Shown here one piece after another: positions 41,625-55,065 of a DNA stretch of 64,000 bases. This DNA is from Shewanella sp. MR-4 (GTDB lineage: Bacteria; Pseudomonadota; Gammaproteobacteria; Enterobacterales; Shewanellaceae), in NCBI RefSeq assembly GCF_000014685.1, contig NC_008321.1, positions 1 through 64,000 on the forward strand. Reading direction: 5' to 3'. The position numbers were made by a program, and so were the translations under genes. Numbering within the stretch: position 1 is the stretch's first letter; every line of letters begins with the position of its first letter. The notes beneath the pieces were generated by a model. That model searched no databases. It worked only from the letters and a program-made list of their open reading frames with translations, and had not been told where the DNA came from.

Positions 41625-42173
41625 CTACTCTGGCTGAGGTTCAGCCAAGTATTCGTTTTTCAGGCGCACATAGTTATCCGCGGATTCGGGTAAAAACTTC
41701 AATTCCGCTTCGGTTAAAGGTCTCGCCTGTTTTGCAGGGCTGCCGACATATAAGTAGCCGCTCTGCAGCACTTTACCTGGCGGTACTAACGAACCCGCAC
41801 CTAAAATCACATCATCTTCTAATATGGCACCGTCGAGGATAATCGCGCCCATCCCGACTAATACACGATTGCCAACCTTGCAGCCATGCAGCATCGCCTT
41901 ATGCCCAATCGTCACATCATCACCAATGAGCAGTGGATGACCTTCAGGACGAGAGGCTGATTTACGGGTCACGTGCAATATGCTGCCATCCTGAACATTG
42001 GAGCGTTTACCAATACGGATATGGTTTACGTCACCACGCGCCGCCACCATAGGCCAAATACTGGCGTCTGTATCTAAAGCGATATCGCCAACGAGTACCG
42101 AAGCTGGGTCTACATACACATTATCGCCGAGTTGCGGATGGATCCCTTGGTAAGTTCTGAGTGGCTCTGACAT
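41625..42173 (-). CDS. Gamma-carbonic-anhydrase-like hexapeptide protein
   Basis: This 182-residue left-handed beta-helix protein of the gamma-CA/YrdA group has repeated hexapeptide turns from about 20 to 150. Candidate zinc histidines are in SILHVTRK, DVTIGHKAMLHGCKVG (two His). The pattern IRIGKRSNVQDG is characteristic. True carbonic anhydrase activity is not shown for many members. It converges on the aroE operon and lies upstream of, and divergent to, the rRNA promoter region. Confidence 0.9.
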   Translation of the reverse strand: MSEPLRTYQGIHPQLGDNVYVDPASVLVGDIALDTDASIWPMVAARGDVNHIRIGKRSNVQDGSILHVTRKSASRPEGHPLLIGDDVTIGHKAMLHGCKVGNRVLVGMGAIILDGAILEDDVILGAGSLVPPGKVLQSGYLYVGSPAKQARPLTEAELKFLPESADNYVRLKNEYLAEPQPE

Positions 42174-42256
42174 AAAAAAGTCCCTAATTGAGTGGTTTTT
42201 CGCATTATAAAGGTTAAAAACTGACTGGTCAGGTCAAATATCCAACGAACAGCGTA

Positions 42257-42319
42257 AAAAAGCTAATTATCTTTAATTTAGGGGTTGCACAAAAAGTTCT
42301 GCTGCCTATAATGCGCATC
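42257..42319 (+). promoter_or_regulatory. rRNA promoter P1 with UP-like element
   Basis: TTGCAC (42285-42290) and TATAAT (42307-42312) are 16 bp apart and are followed by the GC-rich discriminator GCGCATCC, typical of stringently controlled rRNA promoters. An A/T-rich stretch at 42257-42280 fits an UP element. The gap 42174-42687 holds this promoter, P2 and boxA, with no supported ORF. Confidence 0.85.
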
Positions 42320-42419
42320 CACTGACACGGCAGACAGCGAAAGCAACCGCGGTGACAGTGCGAATCGAATGCAAAATGTGCAGTTGATTCGAAAGCCTCA
42401 AGAAGTTTGCAAAAACGCC

Positions 42420-42447
42420 TTGACGCGACAAGGGAAATGCGTAGAAT
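42420..42447 (+). promoter_or_regulatory. rRNA promoter P2
   Basis: TTGACG (42420-42425) and TAGAAT (42442-42447) are 16 bp apart and lie about 120 bp after P1, the usual tandem arrangement. Confidence 0.72.
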
Positions 42448-42493
42448 ACGCAGCCCTGACCCGCTGAGCGGTAACGCGAAAGCTGAGGTCAAA

Positions 42494-42506
42494 TGCTCTT
42501 TAACAA
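42494..42506 (+). promoter_or_regulatory. boxA antitermination site, rrn leader
   Basis: TGCTCTTTAACAA matches the rrn boxA that loads NusB-NusE for antitermination. It lies about 180 bp before 16S. Confidence 0.88.
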
Positions 42507-42687
42507 TCTAAACAAGAAATCTGTGTGGACACTCACAGGTGTTGAGTTAATCGAAATTACTCTGCCGTTTGGCGAGTAATCAAAATTTAAATCAATGAAT
42601 GAGTGTTCATAGCAATATGTACAACGACTTATTAAGTTAAGTCGATTCAGAATTCATTGAGTCGAATCTTCGGATTCAAAAAACTTT

Positions 42688-44230
<1,543 letters not shown>

Positions 44231-44541
44231 CCTATACGACTAACTTGATGTTTGTTGAGTGTTCACACAGATGGCTTGTTGAACTTCTCGAAAGAGGAGG
44301 GAGAGCGAAATGCGCCGCGAGCCGGTAAGCATTGTTCTTTAACAATTTGGAAAGCTGATAGTAATTAATACAATGATGTCTGTCGTTGTGTTAATACGAA
44401 AAAAATTGAGTTCTTAAAACACTTTTTAAGTGTCTTGAATATTCAAGTCTAAGGCGAGTCCATCTTCTTGGTCGAAGATGAGACAAGTAAAACCAGCTGG
44501 TCGCAACAGCGCAAGTGATGTGAAACTCATTTGGGTTGTAT
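44231..44541 (+). other. 16S-23S spacer without tRNA genes
   Basis: I see no cloverleaf or tRNA 3' CCA end in this 311-nt spacer, so the common tRNA-Ile/Ala or tRNA-Glu is absent in this operon. A second boxA is present. The two ends presumably pair with sequences flanking 16S and 23S for RNase III processing. Confidence 0.75.
44333..44345 (+). promoter_or_regulatory. boxA, 16S-23S spacer
   Basis: TGTTCTTTAACAA is the usual spacer boxA, one base different from the leader copy. Confidence 0.85.
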
Positions 44542-47434
<2,893 letters not shown>

Positions 47435-47653
47435 ACAACCCAGATGGGTTTTACTAAGTGATACTTAGACGAATAGAAACACTTAAGAAGTGGCACTCAA
47501 TACAGCTTTCTAAATTAACAAATAAAGGTTAATTACGCAGGTAATTGTACGGCAGACAAAGCCGTGACGAGCGAAGGGCGGAGTGTACGGTAGTACATGA
47601 GCACTGGAGTGAGGAAACAATGCCGTCAGACGTAGAATTAACCAGTAAGAATT
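47435..47653 (+). repeat. Structured 23S-5S spacer
   Basis: This 219-nt spacer contains a long-range inverted repeat: GGTTAATT (47527-47534) pairs with AATTAACC (47636-47643), and inside it ACGGCA pairs with TGCCGT. A TGTAC-GGTA-GTACA hairpin (47584-47597) sits in the loop. The whole folds into a branched element that may be an RNase processing structure. No gene is supported here. Confidence 0.55.
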
Positions 47654-47772
47654 TGCTTGGTGACAATAGCATTGTGGTCCCACCTGATCCCATCCCGAAC
47701 TCAGAAGTGAAACGCAATCGCGCCGATGGTAGTGTGGGGTCTCCCCATGTGAGAGTAGGTCATCGCCAAGCG
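47654..47772 (+). rRNA. rrf: 5S ribosomal RNA
   Basis: The sequence TGCTTGG...GTGGTCCCACCTGATCCCATCCCGAACTCAGAAGTG matches bacterial 5S rRNA (written here in parts), ending at the paired CGCCAAGCG. The length is about 119 nt; ends are approximate. Confidence 0.95.
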
Positions 47773-47807
47773 CCTAATTTAACTTAATGTGCGAACGTTA
47801 AGTTAAA

Positions 47808-47884
47808 GGAGCGGTAGTTCAGTTGGTTAGAATACCGGCCTGTCACGCCGGGGGTCGCGGGTTCGAGTCCCGTCCGCTCCGCCA
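47808..47884 (+). tRNA. tRNA-Asp (GUC)
   Basis: A 77-nt cloverleaf has acceptor arms GGAGCGG/CCGCTCC and an encoded GCCA end. The anticodon GTC lies in CCTGTCACG, and the T-loop GGTTCGAGTCC is standard. It is co-transcribed with the rRNA operon as a distal tRNA. Confidence 0.97.
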
Positions 47885-47896
47885 ACATTAAGAGAT

Positions 47897-47927
47897 AAGC
47901 CTCTGCAGCAATGCAGAGGCTTTTTTC
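47897..47927 (+). terminator. Terminator of the rRNA operon
   Basis: An 11-bp perfect stem, AAGCCTCTGCA/TGCAGAGGCTT, surrounds a 4-nt loop and is followed by a T-run, 12 bp after tRNA-Asp. Confidence 0.95.
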
Positions 47928-48199
47928 GTTATGCAGTTTTGTCTATTTCCGCTTGCAACGAATTCGTTGACTGGGATATTACGGATAACGGCTTACTTTT
48001 GGCGAGTCGTTATCTGCTTGGTTTTTGATTAAAAGAGCTTAGCGATTTGTTTATGATAAACTGCTCATTTTTATGGTGAGACTGGTGAGTTTTTCATTTG
48101 TGGGAATGCGGTTGTGCGCCACTTGGCAGTATTGAACTGTGCTTCTGCCTTCACATCAATTAAACGTTATAATGTCTACCAACTTTTACGAGTAATAAA
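47928..48199. other. Intergenic region before the ykgJ-like gene
   Basis: No gene is supported. A TATAAT at 48168-48173, 26 bp upstream of the next start, could be a -10 box, but no good -35 is seen. Confidence 0.4.
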
Positions 48200-48454
48200 A
48201 TGAATTGTCGTTTAGGCTGCGGTGCTTGTTGTATTGCACCTTCTATTAGCAGTGGGATCCCAGGTATGCCAAATGGTAAGGCGGCCGGGGAGCGCTGTGT
48301 GCAGCTCAGTGATGATAATTTATGTTTGATTTTCGGCTCGCCTGATCGTCCCGCGGTTTGTAGTGATTTTGAAGCGTCTTTAGATGTCTGTGGACACTCT
48401 AATGAAGAGGCGCTCTGGTTGATCACAAACCTTGAAACTCAAACATCTCAATAG
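48200..48454 (+). CDS. YkgJ-family cysteine-cluster protein
   Basis: This 84-residue protein has an N-terminal CRLGCGACCIAPSI cluster plus further cysteines in GERCVQL, DNLCLIFG, PAVCSDF and VCGHS, the pattern of the YkgJ zinc/iron-chelating domain family. Function is unknown. It ends 21 bp upstream of nsrR on the same strand, so it may be read together with that Fe-S regulator. There is no signal peptide. Confidence 0.85.
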   Translation: MNCRLGCGACCIAPSISSGIPGMPNGKAAGERCVQLSDDNLCLIFGSPDRPAVCSDFEASLDVCGHSNEEALWLITNLETQTSQ

Positions 48455-48475
48455 TTTATTGCTGACAGGTGAATT

Positions 48476-48931
48476 ATGCAGTTAACACGCTATACCGACT
48501 TTGGTGTTCGCACGCTGATGTATCTGGCGGTTCAGCCCGATAGAACAACCCTATTCAGGATCGCAGAGATTACCGAGGTATTTGATTTGTCGCCAAATCA
48601 TGTCTCGAAGATTGTACATCACTTAGGCAAATTAGGTTATCTGGAAACCATACGCGGTAAAATGGGCGGATTTCGTTTAGGGAAACCAGCGAGCGAGATT
48701 AACCTCGGGCAGCTGATCCGTGCGTTAGAGAACTCTCTGGCACCGATTGATTGCAGCAAACCCTATTGCCGTTTTACTCCCGCCTGCCAGTTGAAGGGCG
48801 TGTTAGCTCAAGCCGTTGAGGCGTATTTAAACGTACTCGATCAATACAGCCTGCAGGACATTGTCAGCAATCGAAATGAGTTGTTGGCACTGCTGCCAGA
48901 CATGACTATTTCTGTCTTACAGTTGGATTAG
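48476..48931 (+). CDS. nsrR: Nitric-oxide-sensing repressor NsrR (Rrf2 family)
   Basis: NsrR is an Fe-S repressor that releases nitrosative-stress genes on exposure to NO. The 151-residue protein has the Rrf2 winged helix (MQLTRYTDFGVRTLMYLAV, LSPNHVSKIVHHLGKLGYLETIRGKMGGFRLGKPA) and three cluster cysteines in DCSKPYCRFTPAC (residues 93, 98, 104). Spacing and flanks match NsrR more than IscR, which is the main alternative. Its targets are not evident in the window; the convergent gene is yibQ, with a 26-bp overlap of coding ends. Confidence 0.9.
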   Translation: MQLTRYTDFGVRTLMYLAVQPDRTTLFRIAEITEVFDLSPNHVSKIVHHLGKLGYLETIRGKMGGFRLGKPASEINLGQLIRALENSLAPIDCSKPYCRFTPACQLKGVLAQAVEAYLNVLDQYSLQDIVSNRNELLALLPDMTISVLQLD

Positions 48932-49661
48932 TGCCTTTCTCATGGGCTAGTTCGATGGGCAACAAGCTTGACGTCGGCACTAGCTCAATCCCTTCCGCCT
49001 TTAGGCGCGCTAAGTTTGTTTTTAAGAAGTGAATGGTTTCGGGGTAAGGATGGGCGATAGCCACTAAACTGCCTTGCGAGTGAGCCTGACTTATCATCAA
49101 ATTAAACTGTTTTTCCAATGCTGCGGCACTGACGTCATTATCGAGAAAGAGTTGACGTCGTAGCAGTGGCACGCTGAGCGAATCTGCCTTATCTCCCGCC
49201 TTAGTGAACTTGGTTGTCATACTGTCGACAAAGTAGAGCTGCTTCTGCTTTAGCGTTTCCATCACCCACAACATAGGATCATCGAGCTGCGTTAGTAGGC
49301 TTCCCATATGATTGTTGGCGCCTTTAGCAAAGGGCACACTGGCGATGGCAGCAAGTACACTGCTACGTATCTGTGCTTCGCTCATATTATTCGTTAAACC
49401 ACCAACACCTAAGGCTTTACCATTGAGTGCCTGCATGGGTAAGTGCAGCATAATCTCGTGGCCCTTGGCGTGCGCGGCTTTGGCTAATTTATTGCTGAGC
49501 GGCGTGTGTGGCAGTACCGACAAGGTGACTGCGCTTGGGAGTGACAGCACGGCTTCGTCGGTGTGGCGATAGCCAATATCATCGATGATCAAGGCGATTT
49601 GGGCTGCATTGCTTGACGCAATGCACAGGGCCCAAAGGGCCAATATATAAAATAAACGCAC
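48906..49661 (-). CDS. yibQ: YibQ-like divergent polysaccharide deacetylase
   Basis: This 251-residue exported protein of the divergent polysaccharide deacetylase family (DUF610/YibQ) has a signal peptide (YILALWALCIASSNA) followed by QIALIIDDIGYRHTDEAVLSLP, LHLPMQA and SLVAIAHPYPETI. The substrate is unknown, though its link to envC suggests a role at the cell wall. The start is GTG with AAGAAG upstream. It is last in gpmI-envC-ctpA-yibQ, 12 bp after ctpA. Confidence 0.88.
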   Translation of the reverse strand: MRLFYILALWALCIASSNAAQIALIIDDIGYRHTDEAVLSLPSAVTLSVLPHTPLSNKLAKAAHAKGHEIMLHLPMQALNGKALGVGGLTNNMSEAQIRSSVLAAIASVPFAKGANNHMGSLLTQLDDPMLWVMETLKQKQLYFVDSMTTKFTKAGDKADSLSVPLLRRQLFLDNDVSAAALEKQFNLMISQAHSQGSLVAIAHPYPETIHFLKTNLARLKAEGIELVPTSSLLPIELAHEKGTNPTVRQK

Positions 49662-49673
49662 TATTTCTTCTTA

Positions 49674-50879
49674 TTAGTCATGATGTTGTATCCAAGCGAT
49701 TGCCGAGGTGACTAGGCTGTCTTGGCTAACATCGGTTCGTGCTGAGATGGCGTCGATTATAGCCATATTCTTTTGATTGGAGCCAGTTTCGGTTGTAACT
49801 TTAATGTCGGGCACTATGCCGATATCGTGAATGTTTTCCCCTCTGGGCGTGTTGTACTGGGCGATGGTGAGCTTGATGGCGTTGCCGTCGTTCAGTATGG
49901 GGATCAGGCTTTGTACAGTGCCTTTGCCAAAGCTCGTTTCACCGAGCAGTTTGGCGCGGCCATTTTCCTGCAGGGCGGCTGCGAGGACTTCGGAGGCGGA
50001 GGCCGAGCCTTTGTTGATCAGCACTAACATAGGCACATTGGTCAGCATGGTTTGCGGTGAGGCGTAATAGTCGGAGTTGGCATCGAAGAAGCGGCCAGAG
50101 GTTGAGACTATTCGGCCCTTCGCTAAAAAGAGATCAGCAATCTTGATTGCCTGATCCAGCAAGCCGCCGGGATTATTGCGTAAATCTAATATCAAACCCG
50201 TAAGATGCGCGTTTTGCCACTGGCTTAAACTGCGCACCATGTCTTCGGTGGAGTTCTCTTGAAAGCTACTGAGCCTAATGTAGCCGATATTACCATCCAG
50301 TAATTTGCTGGCGACAGATTGAATAGTAATAGTGCTGGGCTTAAGGGATACCTCAAATTCCACGGCATCATTACGGTGTTTAAGCGTCAGGCGAATACTT
50401 TGATTGTTAATGCTATGTTGTTTGATTTGATTGAGGATATCCGCAAGATTGGTTTCGGTGGTTGGGGTGTTATTCAGCTTGATAATGATATCGCCCGCTT
50501 GGATACCGGCCTGTTCGGCGGGGGAATTGGCAAAGGGCGCGATAATGCTGATATGGTCTTTATCGCTGGCGACCTCAAAGCCAAAGCCGAAGTATTCGCC
50601 GCGATTTGAGTCTTTTAAGTCGAGTAATTCTTGGTGATTTAAAAAGCTGGAATAAGGATCTAAGTGCTCAAAAATCCCTTTAATGGCGGCTTGCACCAGC
50701 TCATCTTTGGAAACGGTTTTAACGTAATAGGTTTCGACCGTTTCTAATACATCCTGCAATAGCGGGTAGTCGAAGTCACTCTGATATGACTTGGCATTCT
50801 CTTGGCTGGAGAGGCTAATGGACAGACCTAGGCTTAGGCCGAGTCCAAGGCAGACGATATTGCGGATTAGTTGTTTCAT
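49674..50879 (-). CDS. S41 carboxy-terminal processing peptidase (CtpA-like)
   Basis: This 401-residue periplasmic serine protease has a signal/anchor segment (LIRNIVCLGLGLSLGLS), a PDZ domain (about 95-180, GFGFEVAS, SPAEQAGIQAGDIIIKLN) and an S41 catalytic domain with the Ser294/Lys319 dyad in KGSASASEVLAAALQ and GETSFGKGTVQ. Such enzymes trim periplasmic proteins and peptidoglycan hydrolases. It lies between envC and yibQ, which suggests that it acts on the same cell-division hydrolase pathway. Confidence 0.92.
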   Translation of the reverse strand: MKQLIRNIVCLGLGLSLGLSISLSSQENAKSYQSDFDYPLLQDVLETVETYYVKTVSKDELVQAAIKGIFEHLDPYSSFLNHQELLDLKDSNRGEYFGFGFEVASDKDHISIIAPFANSPAEQAGIQAGDIIIKLNNTPTTETNLADILNQIKQHSINNQSIRLTLKHRNDAVEFEVSLKPSTITIQSVASKLLDGNIGYIRLSSFQENSTEDMVRSLSQWQNAHLTGLILDLRNNPGGLLDQAIKIADLFLAKGRIVSTSGRFFDANSDYYASPQTMLTNVPMLVLINKGSASASEVLAAALQENGRAKLLGETSFGKGTVQSLIPILNDGNAIKLTIAQYNTPRGENIHDIGIVPDIKVTTETGSNQKNMAIIDAISARTDVSQDSLVTSAIAWIQHHD

Positions 50880-50927
50880 AGCCGTCCCCTGTGATGATGG
50901 GGACGGCTACCTTAGCGAGAGTACTGA

Positions 50928-52060
50928 TTAACGGCAGTACTTGGCTGGATCGACCGCTTGCCCCTTATACCTTATTTCAAAGTATAGGCCAGGCTCTGTC
51001 TGTCCACCCGAACGTCCGACTAAAGCAATAGCTTCACCGGTTTTGACTATGTCCCCAGGGCTTTTTAACAGGGCCTGCGCATGGCCGTAGAGGCTCATGT
51101 AACCTTTACCATGGTCTATCACCATCACCATACCAAAGCCTTTAAGCCAGTCGGCATAAATGACTTTACCGCCAGAAACTGCGCGAATATTTTGCCCTTC
51201 GGGTGCGGAGAGCATAGTGCCTTTCCACACCACTTGACCGGATCTTGGGCTGCCAAAGCTGGCACTGACACGACCTTTGGTCGGCCACTTGAGTTTCCGC
51301 CTTGTTTATCGAAGCCTTCCATTGAGGGGTTATCACGCATCGCCTTAAGCGCTTGCTCAACCACTCGTTTTAAGCTGGCCTCTTCAATTTGCAGTTGTTC
51401 GAGTTCGGCGCCCTTGGTATTCAGGGTGCGCTGTAATTCTTTAAGGGTGAGCTGGCGTTGATCTTGTTCTTGGTTCAAGCGCTTAGATTGCACTTGTTGC
51501 TCGGCCATCAGCTTAGTTAATTGTTTTTGCTTGCTGGTTTGCGAGACTTTAATTTCATCTAGTTCGGTGATGGTTTTTTTTAACTCGTTAATCGAGTTCA
51601 TGCGTGCCTTGTTGAGGTATTGGTAATAGGCCAACATCCGCTCAATCGTGGCGGGACTCTGCTGATTCAGCATCATCTTAGTGTAATCGTGGTTACCGGC
51701 AAGATAGGCGCTCGAGAGTTGTTTTGAGAGCGTTTTTTGCTGGCTGACCTTGAGGGTTTCTAACTCTTCCTGGCGTTGTTTGAGTTCGGCGAGTTTAGTA
51801 TCAATCTGCGCCAAACTGTTTTTGGTGCTATTGACCTTTTTGGCTGCAGCCGCAATCGCCTCTTCGTCACTACGCAGCAAAGCGAGTAACTTTTCCCGCT
51901 GTTTACTGGTGTTTTTGAGCGCACTTTGTTGTTGGTTTATCTGCGCTTGGATGGATTTCAACTCGGACTGACGCTTCTCCAAATCAGAAGCGTAGACCGA
52001 GAAAGATAACATCATAAAGCCAGCAATAATGCTGGCTTTAACGGGGAGTCGAGTGCTCAC
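50928..52060 (-). pseudogene. envC: EnvC murein hydrolase activator, frameshifted
   Basis: EnvC activates AmiA/AmiB at the division site. The N-terminal part (from GTG 52060) has a signal peptide and a long coiled coil (about residues 25-235). The C-terminal LytM/M23 part (VVWKGTMLSAPEGQNIRAV...YADWLKGFGMVMVIDHG, SLYGHAQALLKSPGDIV, YFEIRYKGQAVDPAKYCR) is in the -1 frame. Homology places the break near 51293-51299, in GGCGGAAACTC, where one extra base would restore DKQGG-KLKWPTKGRV. The intact form would be about 377 residues. It is either a true mutation or a sequence error. Confidence 0.88.
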
Positions 52061-52070
52061 TAGGTAACAA

Positions 52071-53615
52071 TTACTCTTTTACGTGGATTAAGGGCTTACC
52101 CGTCATCTCTGCGGGAATGGTTTCACCCATTAGGTGCAGAATCGTTGGGGCGACATCGCTCAGTTTACCGCCTTCATCTATGGTGGCGTCACGGCCAACA
52201 AACACAAAGGGCACGAGCTCACTGGTATGCGCCGTATGGGCTTGGCCAGTGGTTTCATCGGTCATCTGCTCGGCGTTGCCGTGGTCAGCGGTAATAATAC
52301 ATTCGCCACCCACTTTCGCCAGTGCGTCAACTACGCGGCCGATACAGGCATCGACAGCTTCGCAGGCTTTAACCGCCGCATCGAAGTTGCCAGTATGACC
52401 CACCATATCACCGTTCGGGTAGTTACAGATAATCACATCGTATTGAGCGGATTCAATCGCTGCGACTAACTTATCCGTCAGCTCGGTTGAGCTCATCTCG
52501 GGTTGTAAGTCGTAGGTTGCCACTTTAGGTGAGTTGATCAGGATGCGATCTTCACCGTTAAATGGCTCTTCCTTACCGCCGTTGAAGAAGAAGGTTACGT
52601 GGGCGTATTTTTCAGTTTCGGAGATACGTAACTGAGTACGGCCACGGTTTTGTAGCACTTCACCTAAAGTATTAACTAGGTTTTCAGAAGGATAAGCGAT
52701 AGGTGCTTTGATATCGGCTGCGTATTCAGTCAGCGTTACAAAGTTAACCTTTGGCGTCACTGCACGTTCAAAACCATCGAAATCGGCATTGATAAAGCTA
52801 CGGGTGATTTGACGAGCACGGTCGGCGCGGAAGTTCATAAAAATCAGTGCGTCGCCATCGTTCAAGCTGGCAACCTTGCCTTCGCTATCGGTAATGGCTG
52901 AAGACGACACAAACTCATCGTTTTCGTTACGCTCGTAAGCGGCTTCTAGCGCGGTCACGGCGTTATCGTATTGGAACTTCGCCTTGCCTTGAGTGATCAG
53001 GTCGTAAGCCTGAGACACGCGGTCCCAGCGGTTATCGCGGTCCATGGCAAAGTAACGACCAATAATCGAGGCGATACGGCCATGGCCCAATGTAGTAAAC
53101 AGATCATCAAAGTGGCTTAGGCTGCCTTTGGCGCTGCGAGGTGGGGTATCGCGACCATCTAAGAAGGCATGTAAGTACACTTTAGTGGCACCGCGCGCCA
53201 CTGCCATACGGCACATTGCTTCGATATGCTCTTCATGGCTGTGTACGCCACCGGGAGAGAGCAGACCCATAATGTGCACTGCACCACCGGCTTTGACTGC
53301 TACATCGACGGCATCGCAAAGGGCTGGGTTTTGTTCAAATTCATGATCTGCAATGGCTTTGCTGATACGAGTCAGCTCTTGGTAAACGATTCGGCCAGAA
53401 CCTAAGTTGATATGGCCTACTTCAGAGTTCCCCATCTGCCCATCGGGCAAGCCTACATCTAAGCCTGAACCTGAAATTAAACCGTGGGCATATTGGGCGT
53501 TGAGACGGTCGAGTACTGGTGTGTTGGCGTGGTAAATCGCATTCATATGCGTATTTTCACGGTAACCCCAGCCATCGAGGATCAACAACGCGATTGGACG
53601 TTTAGTTGTCGTCAT
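52071..53615 (-). CDS. gpmI: Cofactor-independent phosphoglycerate mutase
   Basis: GpmI interconverts 3- and 2-phosphoglycerate with two Mn ions and no 2,3-bisphosphoglycerate. The 514-residue protein has the phosphatase domain metal site [11 protein letters not shown], the active-site serine in [17 protein letters not shown], and the phosphotransferase domain [15 protein letters not shown]-terminal [10 protein letters not shown] and [12 protein letters not shown] complete the metal ligands. It is first in gpmI-envC-ctpA-yibQ and divergent from a rhodanese gene, as in E. coli. Confidence 0.98.
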   Translation of the reverse strand: MTTTKRPIALLILDGWGYRENTHMNAIYHANTPVLDRLNAQYAHGLISGSGLDVGLPDGQMGNSEVGHINLGSGRIVYQELTRISKAIADHEFEQNPALCDAVDVAVKAGGAVHIMGLLSPGGVHSHEEHIEAMCRMAVARGATKVYLHAFLDGRDTPPRSAKGSLSHFDDLFTTLGHGRIASIIGRYFAMDRDNRWDRVSQAYDLITQGKAKFQYDNAVTALEAAYERNENDEFVSSSAITDSEGKVASLNDGDALIFMNFRADRARQITRSFINADFDGFERAVTPKVNFVTLTEYAADIKAPIAYPSENLVNTLGEVLQNRGRTQLRISETEKYAHVTFFFNGGKEEPFNGEDRILINSPKVATYDLQPEMSSTELTDKLVAAIESAQYDVIICNYPNGDMVGHTGNFDAAVKACEAVDACIGRVVDALAKVGGECIITADHGNAEQMTDETTGQAHTAHTSELVPFVFVGRDATIDEGGKLSDVAPTILHLMGETIPAEMTGKPLIHVKE

Positions 53616-53880
53616 GGTGATACCTTTAAAGTTTAAGGAAGCTAAAGAAATCTGAAATTGGTTAAATATTACTACGTAAGCGGGGTACGAAAAAGCGCTT
53701 TACCTAGATTAAGGTCATCGAATCGCTATTTGAGCAGATTCTGTGAGCGCCAAGAGAAGCGTGATGGCGCAAGGGCTGAGCTGTGTTCTAGAACTGTGAC
53801 TAAACTGCTGCAATCTGCTAAGGCAATCGGTATACTCTGTGCCCTTATCGAATTTTTCGCCATTTATACGGGCTGTAACC

Positions 53881-54315
53881 ATGCAAGAATATATCGAATT
53901 TTTTAAGGCTCACACTATGCTAAGTCTGGCTTGGGTGGGTTTGTTTGTAATGCTTGTGGTCAGTGTGATCAAATCGAGCTTCTCTAAAATCAAAAATGTC
54001 ACTCATCAAGAACTCACCACTATGGTGAACAGACAAGACGCTAAAGTCGTGGATGTGCGTTCAAATGACGAGTTCCGTAAGGGCCATATTGTTGATGCAG
54101 TTAACGTTACGCTCGCGGATATCAAAAATAATCAGGTTTCAGCCCTTGAAAAGTTCAAAGGCAGTCCCATTATACTGGTATGCAATGCTGGCATGACCTC
54201 GTCTCAAGCGGCTCAGCTTTTAAGTAAACAAGGTTTTGAAAACCTGTATAACTTGAAAGGTGGTATGGGTGAATGGCAGGCAGCGAATATGCCTGTTTCA
54301 AAAAGCAAAAGATAA
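53881..54315 (+). CDS. yibN: Membrane-anchored rhodanese YibN-like
   Basis: From ATG 53881 this 144-residue protein starts MQEYIEFFKAHTMLSLAWVG, as in E. coli YibN, with one N-terminal membrane segment. A rhodanese domain follows (VVDVRSNDEFRKGHI, catalytic-cysteine loop LVCNAGMTSSQAA, NLKGGMGEW). The cysteine is present, so sulfurtransferase activity is possible. The frame is open to an upstream ATG at 53839, but alignment and length support the inner start. In E. coli grxC lies between this gene and secB; none is seen here. Confidence 0.88.
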   Translation: MQEYIEFFKAHTMLSLAWVGLFVMLVVSVIKSSFSKIKNVTHQELTTMVNRQDAKVVDVRSNDEFRKGHIVDAVNVTLADIKNNQVSALEKFKGSPIILVCNAGMTSSQAAQLLSKQGFENLYNLKGGMGEWQAANMPVSKSKR

Positions 54316-54575
54316 GTTGTCGGCGGCAGTTATGCGCTGTGCTGCATAGTTAACTGATTGTGCAGCAGTTGCGTCATCATTGTTTGGCATACTAATCCTG
54401 TGGTCACTAAGGGCTTAAATTAAGTATTTAGATTGACTTCAAAAGTACCCCGTTAAGGGAACGTTGGGACGGTACTGAGATCTCATTCAGGCATCAAAGC
54501 ATAAGCCCAGCTAAATAGACAAAAAAGCCAACCAGATAAGTGTTGGCATAACATTGATAGGATAGGTAGGAAATT

Positions 54576-55061
54576 ATGGCTGAAGTAGCAAACAACGAAC
54601 AACAAGCCCCACAATTCAACATCCAACGTGTTTACACTAAAGATGTTTCTTTCGAAACACCTAACAGCCCAGCTGTATTCCAAAAAGAATGGAATCCAGA
54701 AGTTAAGTTAGATTTAGACACTCGCAGCGCTAAATTAGCCGACGACGTATACGAAGTGGTTCTGTCTTTGACTGTGACTGCACAAAACGCTGGCGAAACT
54801 GCATTCCTGTGTGAAGTACAACAAGCTGGTATCTTCTCAATCGCAGGTCTGACTGAGCCACAACTGGCTCACTCATTAGGTGCATACTGCCCTAACATCC
54901 TATTCCCATATGCGCGTGAAGCTGTAGGTAGCTTAGTGGGTCGTGGTACTTTCCCACAACTGAACTTAGCTCCAGTAAACTTCGACGCTCTGTTCGCACA
55001 ATACGTGCAACAACGTCAAGCCGCAGCAGCTGCACCAGCAGCCGAAGAAGCTAACGCTTAA
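54576..55061 (+). CDS. secB: Protein-export chaperone SecB
   Basis: SecB is a tetrameric chaperone that keeps preproteins unfolded and delivers them to SecA. The 161-residue length is typical, with [52 protein letters not shown] and [24 protein letters not shown] (written in parts), and the acidic tail. AGGAAATT precedes ATG. gpsA begins 4 bp after the stop. The 260-bp gap before it holds no supported gene or clear promoter. Confidence 0.98.
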
Positions 55062-55065
55062 TTAC

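Noticed and set aside
42229..42492. 87-residue minus-strand frame before 16S
   Set aside because: It covers the rRNA promoters P1 and P2 and has no protein-like features.
50928..51233. Independent short M23 peptidase gene
   Set aside because: It lacks a signal peptide and N-terminal domain; continuity with the upstream coiled-coil frame shows it is the C-terminal half of envC.
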